The notes beneath the pieces were generated by a model, which saw only the letters and a program-made list of their open reading frames with translations, searched no databases and was not told the origin of the DNA. From NCBI GenBank assembly GCA_002729015.1, contig PBVO01000010.1, positions 8,286 through 43,320 of the forward strand: DNA of 35,035 nucleotides, written 5' to 3'. Source of the DNA: Candidatus Poribacteria bacterium. GTDB taxonomy: Bacteria > Poribacteria > WGA-4E > UBA9662. Shown here piece by piece: positions 26,501 to 31,512 of this stretch. Made by a program: the position numbers and the translations under genes. Within the stretch, counting starts at the first letter, position 1. Each line of letters starts with the position of its first letter.

Positions 26501-28859
26501 TGACTTGTCTCCTGCGGTAGATCAAGACGCATACAACTTGCCCACTTCAGATGTTATCAATAGAACCTTAAAGCAAGAAGAGTACAACTTGCCAACATCT
26601 GATCAGTTTAGGTTAGAAGATAATGATGTTCCATCTGAAATAGAAGAGCTTCCCACTAACAGCACTGGTCGTGCAGATCCTTTAGATTTTGCAGACGAAA
26701 GCTCAGAGACATCTTCCCTTCAATTTACTGCTGATAGTATAGTTGATCCACAATCTGATGGGCCTCCAACCTTAGGGTTCAGGTTAACTGGTGCTAAGAT
26801 GCCCATCCAGTATGGAGAATTTGAACCCAGTTACTCAGCCAGAACCAAGCCTCAGGTCGAGCCTGACCCTATACCAGATGATGTGCCACCTGTTGAACCT
26901 GTTGATGTGGGTGGTGAGGTTCCTGATGATGAACCTCCGGCACCTACCCCTGTTGAGAGTAGGCCACCTTCACCGCATCAGGTTGCAAGGGATAGGGCAG
27001 AGTATGCCAAAGATTTATCTAACAGAAATAATCTGACTTATAAGGGCGATCTTTGGGCTAAGCCAAGTTTTAATGGTAGCACTCCATATAAGTTTAAAAG
27101 AGATGGGGAAGACTTGTGGTTTGACTCTGTGACTAGAAGGCATATTGAAAGGATGTATGACTTGATCCAGGATGATAATGCAATTAAAAAGACATTGCGT
27201 TTATATGATGAGATCCATGGTGGATTCAAGGCCATAACCCTATTCCCGTTTGCTTCATACCATCTAAAGAATATGTTTGATGGCATGTTCTGGAGGAATC
27301 AAATTGCTGGTGTCAACAGTAGTGAGCCATATACTTATGCCCACAAAATGTTGGCGATGCATTACAGTAAGGACCCATCTGAATACAATAAATTGAAGGA
27401 GGGTCTGGGTAAATGGCACGGCCATAAGGTTGAGAACTTGCTGTCATTAGCGTTGAGAGATAAAGTTATTTCATCCAAGTTTGCACTTGAACAAGTCCTT
27501 CAAACTGGGCCTGACGCATCTAATACTCATAGTCTAATACATAAAGCTATGGATACTCTTGGCATGAAAATCAATAAGCATACCAAGGGTACAACAGCTC
27601 GATGGGCTGAGCAGATTAGTGATTGGAAAGCTACAAGGGCTAAAGATTTGGAGGTTGAAGCTAAGACCGGCGTTGAAAAAGCTAAACAGATTGCAGGCAA
27701 GACAGCTCAGGTGATACATCCTATAGGCCCTACCCTTAGAACGAAGAAAGGTTTTGAGATCAACGACTATAACGAGAGTGCAATGAGGCTGGCTTTGATG
27801 TTAGACAGGTTGTCAAAGGGTGATGCTGATGTTGCTGCGACTGATATGGTTAAAGCTGTCCACTTTGACTATGATGAGCTTACACCTATAGAACGTAATG
27901 TGTTTAAAAGGATGATAAGTTTTTACACATTCGCTTCTAAGAACTTACCGTTGCATTTAAAGCTGAAGTATGGTGGTGCTCACAGGAAGTTTAAACCATT
28001 CAATGCCATAATAAAAAATATGGAATCTCCGGATGATGAAAATACTAAGCTATACATGGAAGAGTACATCTTAAAAGATATTCCATTGCGAGTTCATCAA
28101 AAGAAAAACAAAGACGGGTCTACAACTAACAGCTATTTCATGTTAGGGAGGTGGATATCTGATACTGGCTTTGATGACATCAACACTCCTGCGAAGTGGG
28201 ATGCCTTAATCGCTTCGAGTATGGCTGGCATGGTGAAGCCTATTATGGAAGCATTGTTGAATAAGCGTATAAGAAAGATCAGCGACATCTGGTCAACAAC
28301 TTATCCTAAAGAGATGATTGCTAAATCACCTAACGAAAGTACCAGTTTCTTAGGTATCAGGTTTAACAATAGGGTTGCCCACACCCTCAAAATGATAAGA
28401 CGGTACAGGGAGCTTGACAGGCAGAACCCTGGGAATATGTTTGGCAGAGGCATAGACACATTCCAGAATCCTCCTTACGAAGGCCAGCGATCCATGTTTG
28501 ATCAAAGCCCTGTAGGTAGAAGGCCTGAGCTTAGTTGGGTGGACCGCCTGTCTATGTATTTCATTGGCAGATCTTTGTATGCCATAGACCCAGATAAGCA
28601 AAAACTAATCAGGCTCTCAAGGAATAGAGCAAGGTCAATCATGTCTGCAGCCAAAGCTGACTACTGGTACCAAGTTAATGATTTGATTGACTTCACTGAT
28701 GAAGGTGACAAAAAGCAGATAACTAAAGACCAATACAATAAGTTAAGCTTTGTTAAAAAGAAACAGTTAGAACTTGTTAAGCCGGATAAAGATCCTGAGC
28801 TATACAATGAATTAGTAACTGGTGCACGTTATTTAAAGCAACGTGCTAACAAGCAATAG
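17562..28859 (+). CDS. Giant virion-associated polyvalent protein (gp16 position)
   Basis: 3765 residues in one uninterrupted frame, a third of the window; AGAGGT lies upstream. Residues 30-100 are acidic and flexible. About 115-200 hold a hydrophobic Gly-rich stretch and LDIILDPTTYASFG, a motif I associate with very large phage proteins. About 1220-1262 look like a helix-hairpin-helix DNA-binding motif (LLKIKGLGKSR then FEDFEDLAKVGYG). About 2876-3146 are an acidic Pro-rich linker. About 3146-3765 form a helical C-terminal domain including DYDELTPIERNVFKRM and FYTFASKNLPLHLKL, which resembles the terminal domain of large polyvalent proteins carried into the host with phage DNA. The gp16 position suggests an ejected protein. 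T7 gp16 is 1318 residues and has a transglycosylase; none was seen here. Confidence 0.65.
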   Translation: MANKSAGIKSSYTLEQERIDSLKSLLQRIDSPDIDQAEDQPVEPEPIQASTGEMGVPDLEEDDVSIEDLLNRFDQLNAGSPVAIEREQSSSTYIPPIREELEKSTLEKVFESKPVKLFMGAASLGTSVPIGIGEALTHEGGFEIGERFGKLVKSIQTARGFGDIARERGIDNFWLGVGLDIILDPTTYASFGVLGATKVPGQGGKFIKHIKSAQKNGGRLIAKKSIFGSGLKPLTPVTEMADGTYQYALSPRGQKMFNDLLKTGEYTVEDARKVIGDLIDNTEQGIKLVHTGGWRMGLPNPLRSFARRDIEKGQEVGRGYLEGLVFSEGGKAFGQSVSPWLKNLKDHTPIIGSKTIGEKVGFGLGGAISLLAGLDPDEGFRVAKEFNMGGLMETGMLRKARTTKEMVEFATKKAYTPEVILSRSVGRLAPLAFATNSFMKSKKAEFSGDTLVKESERKLWEFHLKDFAFSNSTGKEELDKLIKENQLAKATYLGEGNVLDDAFSRAITSEAKYIHGLERDFNPDQARSLKEIEDDLSTHIINNADIVWDADQHDDIVAMNSQLKAELRNVRSKLKKAGEGVGSSLRLIDERTNGKSSELMAEIMKLEDGLEGEKLQAAIRNNQLDHQALNAGYQEALKARNKLIEEYGPIVDRINQLQSRNEGVELSSFTFAQDVNKVLSEQNLVIDAMEGAPSLRPDTLSFADLDVFDDTFNDQYVPRNIGVDFGEPMRQNEFVEGIKSKLVGEASARFREQSRLRYAVDRPLFEANQTLIPQILTPKVARSLEDTMPKTLGVGQMFRDYMGPISIKEANKAAKNGSLRRIIARNIVDQMDQIFGVKPGGSKRLWYEDEVDEPVEELAQYNEVVLNKGLRIMERSLRKANRVRSDMAKGVATVLTPDQIIHAAMKSSSVREAAKMMRASNTRPKVISGISSIFGVSPAPNDNFNKFMRALYQIEGEFGRGGKFDRQDMFSTSPEDIMQLTSRDLSVYKSRNELMASIARDFGKTQEDLLKPLMEEYETARIANNNVQSLSPKEIDDLDSPIIHMHSIGPKAIGEMFRQLFKKTGETVNLYDNYRVYKGGNSFKDEVFEDANGNVVTRKRVDINDGHGVFFRDDVNPDTMRFNDGTTVLDRLLDHIGFNDLFVNPLASTKGGMAGLNVGGEKDNPIYRAFVDYFVMAEEPVDVGAGRLRYSDINDEMDHNFVQSPLDKNRKVTHRRAVIEGELLKIKGLGKSRVSSIMSRFDQVEAARGFEDFEDLAKVGYGIDIHAPRAESPTISITKQHKTMGGEGDWLTGLESDAALHAHWPEELKILYQHQGSLPLYKDSFKKALSTSKRSIRSFIESLSPSPELRAAYDRFVNSASYRSMKAGGRNSMVSAYELVEALPDGHPFQSFVSKSLADYSSVGEGTVGDVVEFAVHSAWKAFVDNQESLKKSWLTRPDVWDLFGLIPEGKKLEDIHKKYGEIWQDYYNENPDTFEKIRAKGHGGRSGKGSISFNTSRYSSTPLLGNHVSDNARASDIGYDPFSSSTEIARRSMKAIDSDTGNIQYFDVEDIGPDDFLPQNMIRLLLDKTQPIRPQIEIPKMMEELRSMLAVGEVNPETGEIDYPTGKVGIEDRKVQAKLKRLVAYGDQISQIEFNASNDVDKMIYLDLLDKYTMSFGSEKRVADHLTSLKEGKELGVEPFLPTEHLSEGSQRYVSRTPGHLGGGFVVRPDSKLYQKCKGGVFKLVDIKDISKLDEGVAFVLPRNFEEINGRQAENYIKNSTLYSMGKVDEEGKAADQSSGMFRQVRPLAEVNPETGKAESASANDLFDGADFYVKEQRGVPLNITNIVTNPETQIGSAVFDSMLARRVNKVEGRNNIKLHGVFNRADGDLQVDSNLSQADLLTAQDEGWFSIDPYVWRNKTLDPASRERGYDENLWIDPNGNFYDNTQAKIDQDADSVSIEDMPDKMQWSERKRRQAEKIYDDSDAIIVIRDKNEKGNGVFNPRYHFSEGNYKGNMVSVPLKYGKVSKPMLVIELDTLMDAGKSEQKAQRMAMDIASWIAENNKGISAHIEGKDMALEGSSINSLGIMDDTAVGRNRNPQNPEYRKDSRRPAMMVFQQLMSGKSDGYIDRATWHRQGLADEDANLRLAKSVDKESGKVFDVDELVKVHNNGGGLSADRKVLRPGTYFLDVGRLDSNGNPDRMIIEVKKPMSIEYAYHVLVKGWGKHTEFTNLLASVDSGPEMIERRVTFDRGRSTHPNHGEYLSLRNKGLAVFNEETQSYAPPKLSEELSKAELGDAEKARWRPSDFWVAVKAAEDNGLMPRLQTESGVVGVKPDFESGDVRTRRVLKKYEDGTIDKDSNEYIVEEYRETVEELTNDQRIAAYNELFKHYFYQGMDFDPESNSWTISDLNQEATISIRQNEINAYINRAKEDVHVEKGLQLVDPWVTLKRASKDRGVSPASAIASLINRNPVTVKSLPEESSVLSASDSLYNKYNKYKKQIARAQKVLNGKRSQQLSNWIEMQSYLHNKLKALTPGDISELVDTSELEAVTKQIRALEDVRPANYGPYESTDISTINPSTLLPEEIEERLNSIDSIMRDQLNEERMATLDVDYNNRLSFSGMLQYEDQKAKAVTKQRVNREGYITKQAEENVYVKALDVINHVANKMPADEVAKLDTQSDIQTLIDMSRNKRLDKSLRVYANEILSNFGSGKITKQVAESLKSDSDLFDFHLAASYIDNFNGRRLSSLVGQEGAIETNAGLNELYSKIVDQMSASEFSSALGSVVKDPNTPPNFNFLGGANATASNRVDLISHWMNRNGNQFNSNLSHLNEILSSGKDLNTSIDTVRLLLGQEPTATTTSLLRLARTDNDVGQMAHHILQGEVDHGNKAVVDKLEELSSYEKDLPQDEFSVGESVDVKRVWDEQAREAEQAKALLDDVVVHDDSIPEVKAEEVDTDESIMAELEALSQEPPDEPDPVPVDPEWEEVSQAVDDISMGKEPDLSPAVDQDAYNLPTSDVINRTLKQEEYNLPTSDQFRLEDNDVPSEIEELPTNSTGRADPLDFADESSETSSLQFTADSIVDPQSDGPPTLGFRLTGAKMPIQYGEFEPSYSARTKPQVEPDPIPDDVPPVEPVDVGGEVPDDEPPAPTPVESRPPSPHQVARDRAEYAKDLSNRNNLTYKGDLWAKPSFNGSTPYKFKRDGEDLWFDSVTRRHIERMYDLIQDDNAIKKTLRLYDEIHGGFKAITLFPFASYHLKNMFDGMFWRNQIAGVNSSEPYTYAHKMLAMHYSKDPSEYNKLKEGLGKWHGHKVENLLSLALRDKVISSKFALEQVLQTGPDASNTHSLIHKAMDTLGMKINKHTKGTTARWAEQISDWKATRAKDLEVEAKTGVEKAKQIAGKTAQVIHPIGPTLRTKKGFEINDYNESAMRLALMLDRLSKGDADVAATDMVKAVHFDYDELTPIERNVFKRMISFYTFASKNLPLHLKLKYGGAHRKFKPFNAIIKNMESPDDENTKLYMEEYILKDIPLRVHQKKNKDGSTTNSYFMLGRWISDTGFDDINTPAKWDALIASSMAGMVKPIMEALLNKRIRKISDIWSTTYPKEMIAKSPNESTSFLGIRFNNRVAHTLKMIRRYRELDRQNPGNMFGRGIDTFQNPPYEGQRSMFDQSPVGRRPELSWVDRLSMYFIGRSLYAIDPDKQKLIRLSRNRARSIMSAAKADYWYQVNDLIDFTDEGDKKQITKDQYNKLSFVKKKQLELVKPDKDPELYNELVTGARYLKQRANKQ

Positions 28860-28883
28860 GCAGTTGTTGTTGTTGTTGAAATT

Positions 28884-28917
28884 AAAAAAAGGGGTAAGGA
28901 AATTAATCCCTACCCCT
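28884..28917 (-). terminator. Leftward terminator for ssb
   Basis: On the minus strand, an 11-bp stem with one A-C mismatch (AGGGGTA.GGA paired with TCCCTACCCCT) and a 6-base loop is followed by seven T. It ends the ssb transcript between the two convergent genes. In the plus direction the hairpin is followed by CTCTCTAAAG, a poor U-tract, so it probably acts weakly if at all on the late operon. Confidence 0.8.
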
Positions 28918-28951
28918 CTCTAAAGGTATTTCAAAATGAGCAGTTGTCTAG

Positions 28952-29398
28952 TTAAAACTCTTCTTCAGACTCGAACTCCTCAGTGTTGAATGAGATGTCC
29001 GTATCGTCCTGAGGATTGCTCCCATTGCTATAGATGCGTTCATCTAAGCCAAAGGCTTGGGCAACTTTCAAGAAGTGCTTAGAGCGCTTGACTCCAGTCT
29101 CCTTGTCTTCCCAGTTTGACTGTTGTATCTGGCCATGCAACTGGACCAAGTAACCCTTCTTGAGTCTATTGGCAATCCAATCACCAGTTGGCCCCCATGC
29201 TTCAAATGGGATGTAAGTTACTTCGCTGTTATAGATAGGTTTATTATCACTATCTACCTCTTTAGTTTTATAGGAACGGTTAACAGCGATAGTGCCAACA
29301 GTTTTAGCACTAGTGGCAAAGGTAAAGACCTCTGGGTCTGAGGTTAAGTTACCCATGAACGTGCAGTTATTGTAACCTGAGTGTACTGATCTTGGCAT
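28952..29398 (-). CDS. ssb: Single-stranded DNA-binding protein
   Basis: 148 residues; AAAGGAG lies 6 bases before the ATG. Residues about 10-118 fit the bacterial and phage SSB OB-fold: an opening strand with NNCTFMGNLTSDPEV, a TIAVNRSYKTKE strand, YIPFEAWGPTGDWIANRLKKG, LVQLHGQIQ and a closing FLKVAQAF strand. The C-terminal ~25 residues are acidic and end in EEEF, comparable to the acidic Phe-ended tip (DDDIPF in E. coli) that recruits replication and repair partners. It should coat ssDNA during phage replication and recombination. It is monocistronic, between its own terminator and a divergent intergenic region carrying a copy of the repeated CTTGTT motif. Confidence 0.93.
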   Translation of the reverse strand: MPRSVHSGYNNCTFMGNLTSDPEVFTFATSAKTVGTIAVNRSYKTKEVDSDNKPIYNSEVTYIPFEAWGPTGDWIANRLKKGYLVQLHGQIQQSNWEDKETGVKRSKHFLKVAQAFGLDERIYSNGSNPQDDTDISFNTEEFESEEEF

Positions 29399-29436
29399 AA
29401 TGAACTCCTTTATGCTCTAATTGTTAATAATATTTA

Positions 29437-29465
29437 TCCTAATCACTATAACCCTAAACAAGAAT
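29437..29465 (-). promoter_or_regulatory. Conserved leftward motif, copy A (upstream of ssb)
   Basis: Read on the minus strand, the core is CTTGTTTAGGGTTA followed by TGATTAGGA. It matches copy C at 24 of 29 aligned positions and lies about 40 bases before the ssb start, where a promoter would be expected. TTGTTT with GATAAA 17 bases on could also be read as a weak sigma70-type promoter. The divergent lysis-type gene starts 5 bases from its right edge. Confidence 0.5.
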
Positions 29466-29469
29466 CATA

Positions 29470-29835
29470 ATGAATAAGATCGCAAAACCCCTCAACAAAA
29501 ATGGGAAGAGAAGAGATCGTGGTCTAGCACATGAGTTGAATCTGGAACTGATGAAGCTTATAATGTACAGGCAGCAGAGAAAGTTTATACTGTCTGCGGG
29601 ACTCCTTCTGGTTAAGATCCTAGTTGTAGGTGGACTGATACTAATGACTGTCTACAAGTTGGATATAGGTGAAGGGGTGGAGAATCTTTTATTAATACTT
29701 ATAACTGCAGTAGCCACCACACAAGCTAAGCTAACTGACTTCTGGTTTAATAACCAATCTGATGATAGACAGTTGGTCAGAGAGGCAACCTCTTACGCTA
29801 TGGATGCTGATAATGGAGATGACTCAAATGGATGA
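29470..29835 (+). CDS. Holin-like membrane protein
   Basis: 121 residues. A basic N-terminus (NKNGKRRDRG) is followed by two hydrophobic segments at about residues 39-61 and 71-86, then LTDFWFNNQSDD and an acidic tail. A positively charged head, two closely spaced membrane helices and an FWF-type motif after the second helix are seen in many small phage holin-like proteins. A holin would form inner-membrane lesions timing lysis. The ribosome site is poor (only AACAAGA upstream), perhaps limiting expression. The next gene is coiled-coil plus membrane helix, supporting a lysis cassette. No endolysin is visible in the window. Confidence 0.6.
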   Translation: MNKIAKPLNKNGKRRDRGLAHELNLELMKLIMYRQQRKFILSAGLLLVKILVVGGLILMTVYKLDIGEGVENLLLILITAVATTQAKLTDFWFNNQSDDRQLVREATSYAMDADNGDDSNG

Positions 29836-30016
29836 TGGGCATATAAAAGACATGGCGATGAGGGTTCATAACATCGAGAAGACGTTAATAGATCTTCAAG
29901 TTGCAGTGACTCGTATTGAAGCTAACCAAACATCTTTCCAAAAAGCCGTTTCAGTTATTGGAGGTGTAGCAGCGACAGCTATTGCCGGGGTGTTAGCTAA
30001 GTTGTTAACACAATGA
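29828..30016 (+). CDS. XhlA-like coiled-coil membrane protein
   Basis: 62 residues from the ATG at 29828, chosen because GGAG (29815-29818) sits 9 bases upstream and the overlap with the previous stop is then short. In-frame ATGs at 29813 and 29819 are alternatives. Residues about 5-40 form an amphipathic heptad helix (MRVHNIEKTLIDLQVAVTRI), and residues 41-60 are a C-terminal membrane helix (VIGGVAATAIAGVLAKLL). This is the architecture of the haemolysin XhlA family, which accompanies holins in lysis cassettes. Function is inferred from architecture and neighbour. Confidence 0.6.
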   Translation: MDDGHIKDMAMRVHNIEKTLIDLQVAVTRIEANQTSFQKAVSVIGGVAATAIAGVLAKLLTQ

Positions 30017-30019
30017 GAT

Positions 30020-30442
30020 ATGAATCCACTACTGATCATCAGATTAGTAAAAGTATTCAATGATTACCGCAAACAGATTAGCGAGGAAGCTGAAAAGTTT
30101 GACAAGGAACACCAGATAGATAGCCCTAAGACTAGAGTTATATCCCATATAGTTATGGGTATCAAGGTCTTATGCACAGCTGCTATCCTTGGCGAGTTAC
30201 CAATAATTGATTTGTTCCCTAGCTTAGTGGCGATACAAGATAAGCTAGCTTGGATTGGTGTGATTGGTGTCTTGGGTACAGTTGTGTTTTGCTTGCTATT
30301 CTTCATGAGTAACTCTGAAAAGGATCATCAAAGAGATGGTGTTTGCCAACAGCAGAGACGAGAGAATAAGCAACACGAAGTTGTCAAGGTAGAAGCTAAA
30401 CGAGCTTACAGGAAAAATAGCAAGTATTTACCAGACATATAA
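30020..30442 (+). CDS. Two-helix membrane protein, possible second holin or lysis accessory
   Basis: 140 residues; starts 3 bases after the previous stop with no clear ribosome site, so probably coupled. Membrane segments lie at about residues 41-60 (SHIVMGIKVLCTAAIL) and 77-96 (AWIGVIGVLGTVVFCLLFF), followed by a highly charged basic tail. It is the last gene before a strong terminator, so the three plus-strand genes form one unit. I recognise no family. A lysis role is guilt by association; an envelope or superinfection-exclusion protein is equally possible. Confidence 0.55.
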   Translation: MNPLLIIRLVKVFNDYRKQISEEAEKFDKEHQIDSPKTRVISHIVMGIKVLCTAAILGELPIIDLFPSLVAIQDKLAWIGVIGVLGTVVFCLLFFMSNSEKDHQRDGVCQQQRRENKQHEVVKVEAKRAYRKNSKYLPDI

Positions 30443-30444
30443 AA

Positions 30445-30492
30445 AACCTGCCTGATAATGGAGGAAGGCTACAGGCAGGTTGTCTTTTTCTT
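30445..30492. terminator. Bidirectional terminator between convergent units
   Basis: A perfect 10-bp stem, AACCTGCCTG paired with CAGGCAGGTT (30445-30454 with 30472-30481), is followed by GTCTTTTTCTT on the plus strand. On the minus strand it is followed by TTTTTTATA (with the last stem pairs). It can therefore end both the lysis-type unit and the leftward unit finishing at 30574. Confidence 0.85.
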
Positions 30493-30498
30493 CTAGGA

Positions 30499-30558
30499 GG
30501 TTAGCGCTAGACTGCCTATATTCCAGGATTGCTGGAGCTTGTCGTGTTAGCACTAACC
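30499..30558. other. Structured intergenic element with paired GTTAGCRCTA boxes
   Basis: The outer arms GGTTAGCGCTA (30499-30509) and TAGCACTAACC (30548-30558) pair over 11 bp with one C-A mismatch. Inside is a hairpin, TCCAG/CTGGA (30522-30526 with 30532-30536). Each arm also contains the near-palindromic box GTTAGC[GA]CTA in direct orientation, so the arms could be protein-binding sites rather than RNA. The element lies between the leftward gene stop at 30574 and the bidirectional terminator. It fills most of this 131-base gap. Confidence 0.4.
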
Positions 30559-30573
30559 TTATTATACCATAGC

Positions 30574-30909
30574 CTACCCAAACAAACCATACTGCTTGAC
30601 TTCTATCAAGTCTGTTAGTTCTAGCAACTTGTATTCTTTGTCTTGATTGACTTCATATGGGTCGTATATCCACCAGCCTAACTGGTTGTACTTAGGATCT
30701 TCTAATAGTTTTTCTAGGCCAGCACCGTTGTACTTACGTTCACACTTCTTAGTGACTGATCTCTGGTAGTCAAGGGCTAGTAACTCTAGCTTAAGATTAA
30801 CAGGCTCCATACCTTGAACATTAATCTCAGTACATGAGAACTCTTCTTCAATGGCTTTGATGTCTTCTTTAATGACAGCTAGTGGTAACTTATTAACAGG
30901 CAGTTTCAT
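30574..30909 (-). CDS. Hypothetical protein
   Basis: 111 residues. Its ATG overlaps the TGA of the upstream gene (four-base overlap at 30906-30909), indicating a coupled pair. The sequence is mixed alpha/beta, slightly acidic, soluble, with no membrane segment; a Trp/Tyr cluster (YNQLGWWIYDPYEV) lies near residue 80. I do not recognise the family. It is the last gene of the leftward unit starting after the tRNA-like element. Confidence 0.6.
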   Translation of the reverse strand: MKLPVNKLPLAVIKEDIKAIEEEFSCTEINVQGMEPVNLKLELLALDYQRSVTKKCERKYNGAGLEKLLEDPKYNQLGWWIYDPYEVNQDKEYKLLELTDLIEVKQYGLFG

Positions 30910-31184
30910 TCAAACACCTCCGCTTGATACTCCTGTTCGACCTGATCAGTGTCAGGTACCCAAGGGAAGTCATACAGTTTATAGGTTTGCCCTCTTGTAT
31001 ACATCGACTTGTAATCCTCAGTCTTGTATTGGATGTACGAATCCTTTACTTGGTGGGCAGGTATAGTCATGACTTGGTCTTGATAGTAAATGGTTAAGCC
31101 TTGGTTTCGCTTAACAGCTTTGTCGACAATATAGTCTCTGACAGAAACCATGTTGTTATATATTGTCTTGGTCCTATACTCCAT
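30906..31184 (-). CDS. Hypothetical protein
   Basis: 92 residues; GGAG lies 7 bases before the ATG. It is soluble and Tyr/Gln-rich (TIYYQDQVMTIPAHQV, YIQYKTEDYKSMYTRG), with an acidic C-terminus (WVPDTDQVEQEYQAEVFE). No family recognised. Its start codon lies only 17 bases downstream of the CCA end of the tRNA-like element, so that element would be its 5' leader, and it comes after two leftward terminators. Expression may thus depend on readthrough or on a promoter inside the 31202-31280 interval. Confidence 0.55.
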   Translation of the reverse strand: MEYRTKTIYNNMVSVRDYIVDKAVKRNQGLTIYYQDQVMTIPAHQVKDSYIQYKTEDYKSMYTRGQTYKLYDFPWVPDTDQVEQEYQAEVFE

Positions 31185-31201
31185 CTTGATTCTCCATGAA
31201 A

Positions 31202-31278
31202 TGGAGCGGGGTTGCGGAATCGAACCGCAAGGTTGTCTCAGATTTTTATTTTATTAAGTTGTGTCTCCAGACCCCCGC
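31202..31278 (-). tRNA. tRNA-like element, Gly/Cys-type acceptor, aberrant D and anticodon arms
   Basis: Read on the minus strand this is exactly 77 nt ending in encoded CCA. The acceptor GCGGGG pairs with CCCCGC (seventh pair G-A mismatched). The T-arm is canonical: TGCGG, loop TTCGATT, CCGCA. The discriminator base is U, as in tRNA-Gly and tRNA-Cys, and GCGGG...CCCGCTCCA is the E. coli tRNA-Gly acceptor pattern. The middle is abnormal: no GG-containing D-loop, no 5-bp anticodon stem, and an A/T-rich core. A near-direct repeat, TCTGGAGACACAACTT (31271-31256) and TCTGAGACAACCTT (31242-31229), flanks that core. It may be a decayed tRNA, a tRNA mimic, or a tRNA-derived attachment remnant. I do not assign an anticodon. 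Confidence 0.4.
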
Positions 31279-31280
31279 AT

Positions 31281-31316
31281 AAAAAAACCCTTGCCAAGAA
31301 GCACTACTGGCAAGGG
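31281..31316 (-). terminator. Leftward terminator 2 of a tandem pair
   Basis: On the minus strand CCCTTGCCA pairs perfectly with TGGCAAGGG (9 bp, 11-base loop) and is followed by TTTTTTT. It ends 3 bases before the first base of the tRNA-like element. Confidence 0.85.
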
Positions 31317-31344
31317 TAGACATAATCTAACAAGGAGAGACTAT

Positions 31345-31376
31345 AAGAAAACCCCTCACTCCCAATGAATGAGGGG
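31345..31376 (-). terminator. Leftward terminator 1 of a tandem pair
   Basis: On the minus strand CCCCTCA pairs with TGAGGGG (7 bp, 11-base loop), followed by TTTTCTTATA. It would end the transcript of the 31524-32944 genes. The second terminator follows 29 bases further left, giving an insulated boundary. Confidence 0.75.
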
Positions 31377-31459
31377 CCAATCAAATGTCAAGCAAATTAA
31401 ACAATCTAGTTGATGGTTTAATAAGGTTACTATCTTATCTTATAATCTCTACGATTGCA

Positions 31460-31512
31460 ATGAGTTAGGGTGAACTCATGGAGGTATCACCTCAACCCTA
31501 GCTCACCCTAAC
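31460..31512 (-). promoter_or_regulatory. Overlapping inverted repeats (operator or RNA switch candidate)
   Basis: Three inverted repeats overlap. ATGAGTT-N6-AACTCAT occupies 31460-31479 and is a 7-bp dyad. GTTAGGGTGA at 31464-31473 is the exact reverse complement of TCACCCTAAC at 31503-31512. GAGGT/ACCTC with loop ATC lies between them at 31481-31493. The first two share bases and cannot form together. Together with motif copy B alongside, the region could be an operator cluster or an RNA with two alternative folds. No gene lies between 31184 and 31524; the rest of that gap is the two terminators and the tRNA-like element. Confidence 0.45.

Noticed and set aside
17562..28859. Giant protein as an N4-type virion RNA polymerase (about 3500 residues).
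   Set aside because: Size is similar, but I found no polymerase motifs (TxxGR, R-x3-K-x6-7-YG, HD), and the C-terminus looks like a large polyvalent protein. The gene order is T7-like rather than N4-like.
28862..28878. (GTT)n run after the giant gene, with similar TTG/CAA runs near 14080, 14882, 33820 and 34487.
   Set aside because: Most are explained by Gln, Leu or Val runs in coding frames; the intergenic one is short. No evidence of function, though its recurrence was noted.
31202..31278. An ordinary functional tRNA gene with an assignable anticodon.
   Set aside because: No D-arm with a GG loop and no 5-bp anticodon stem can be drawn, so I kept it only as a tRNA-like element.
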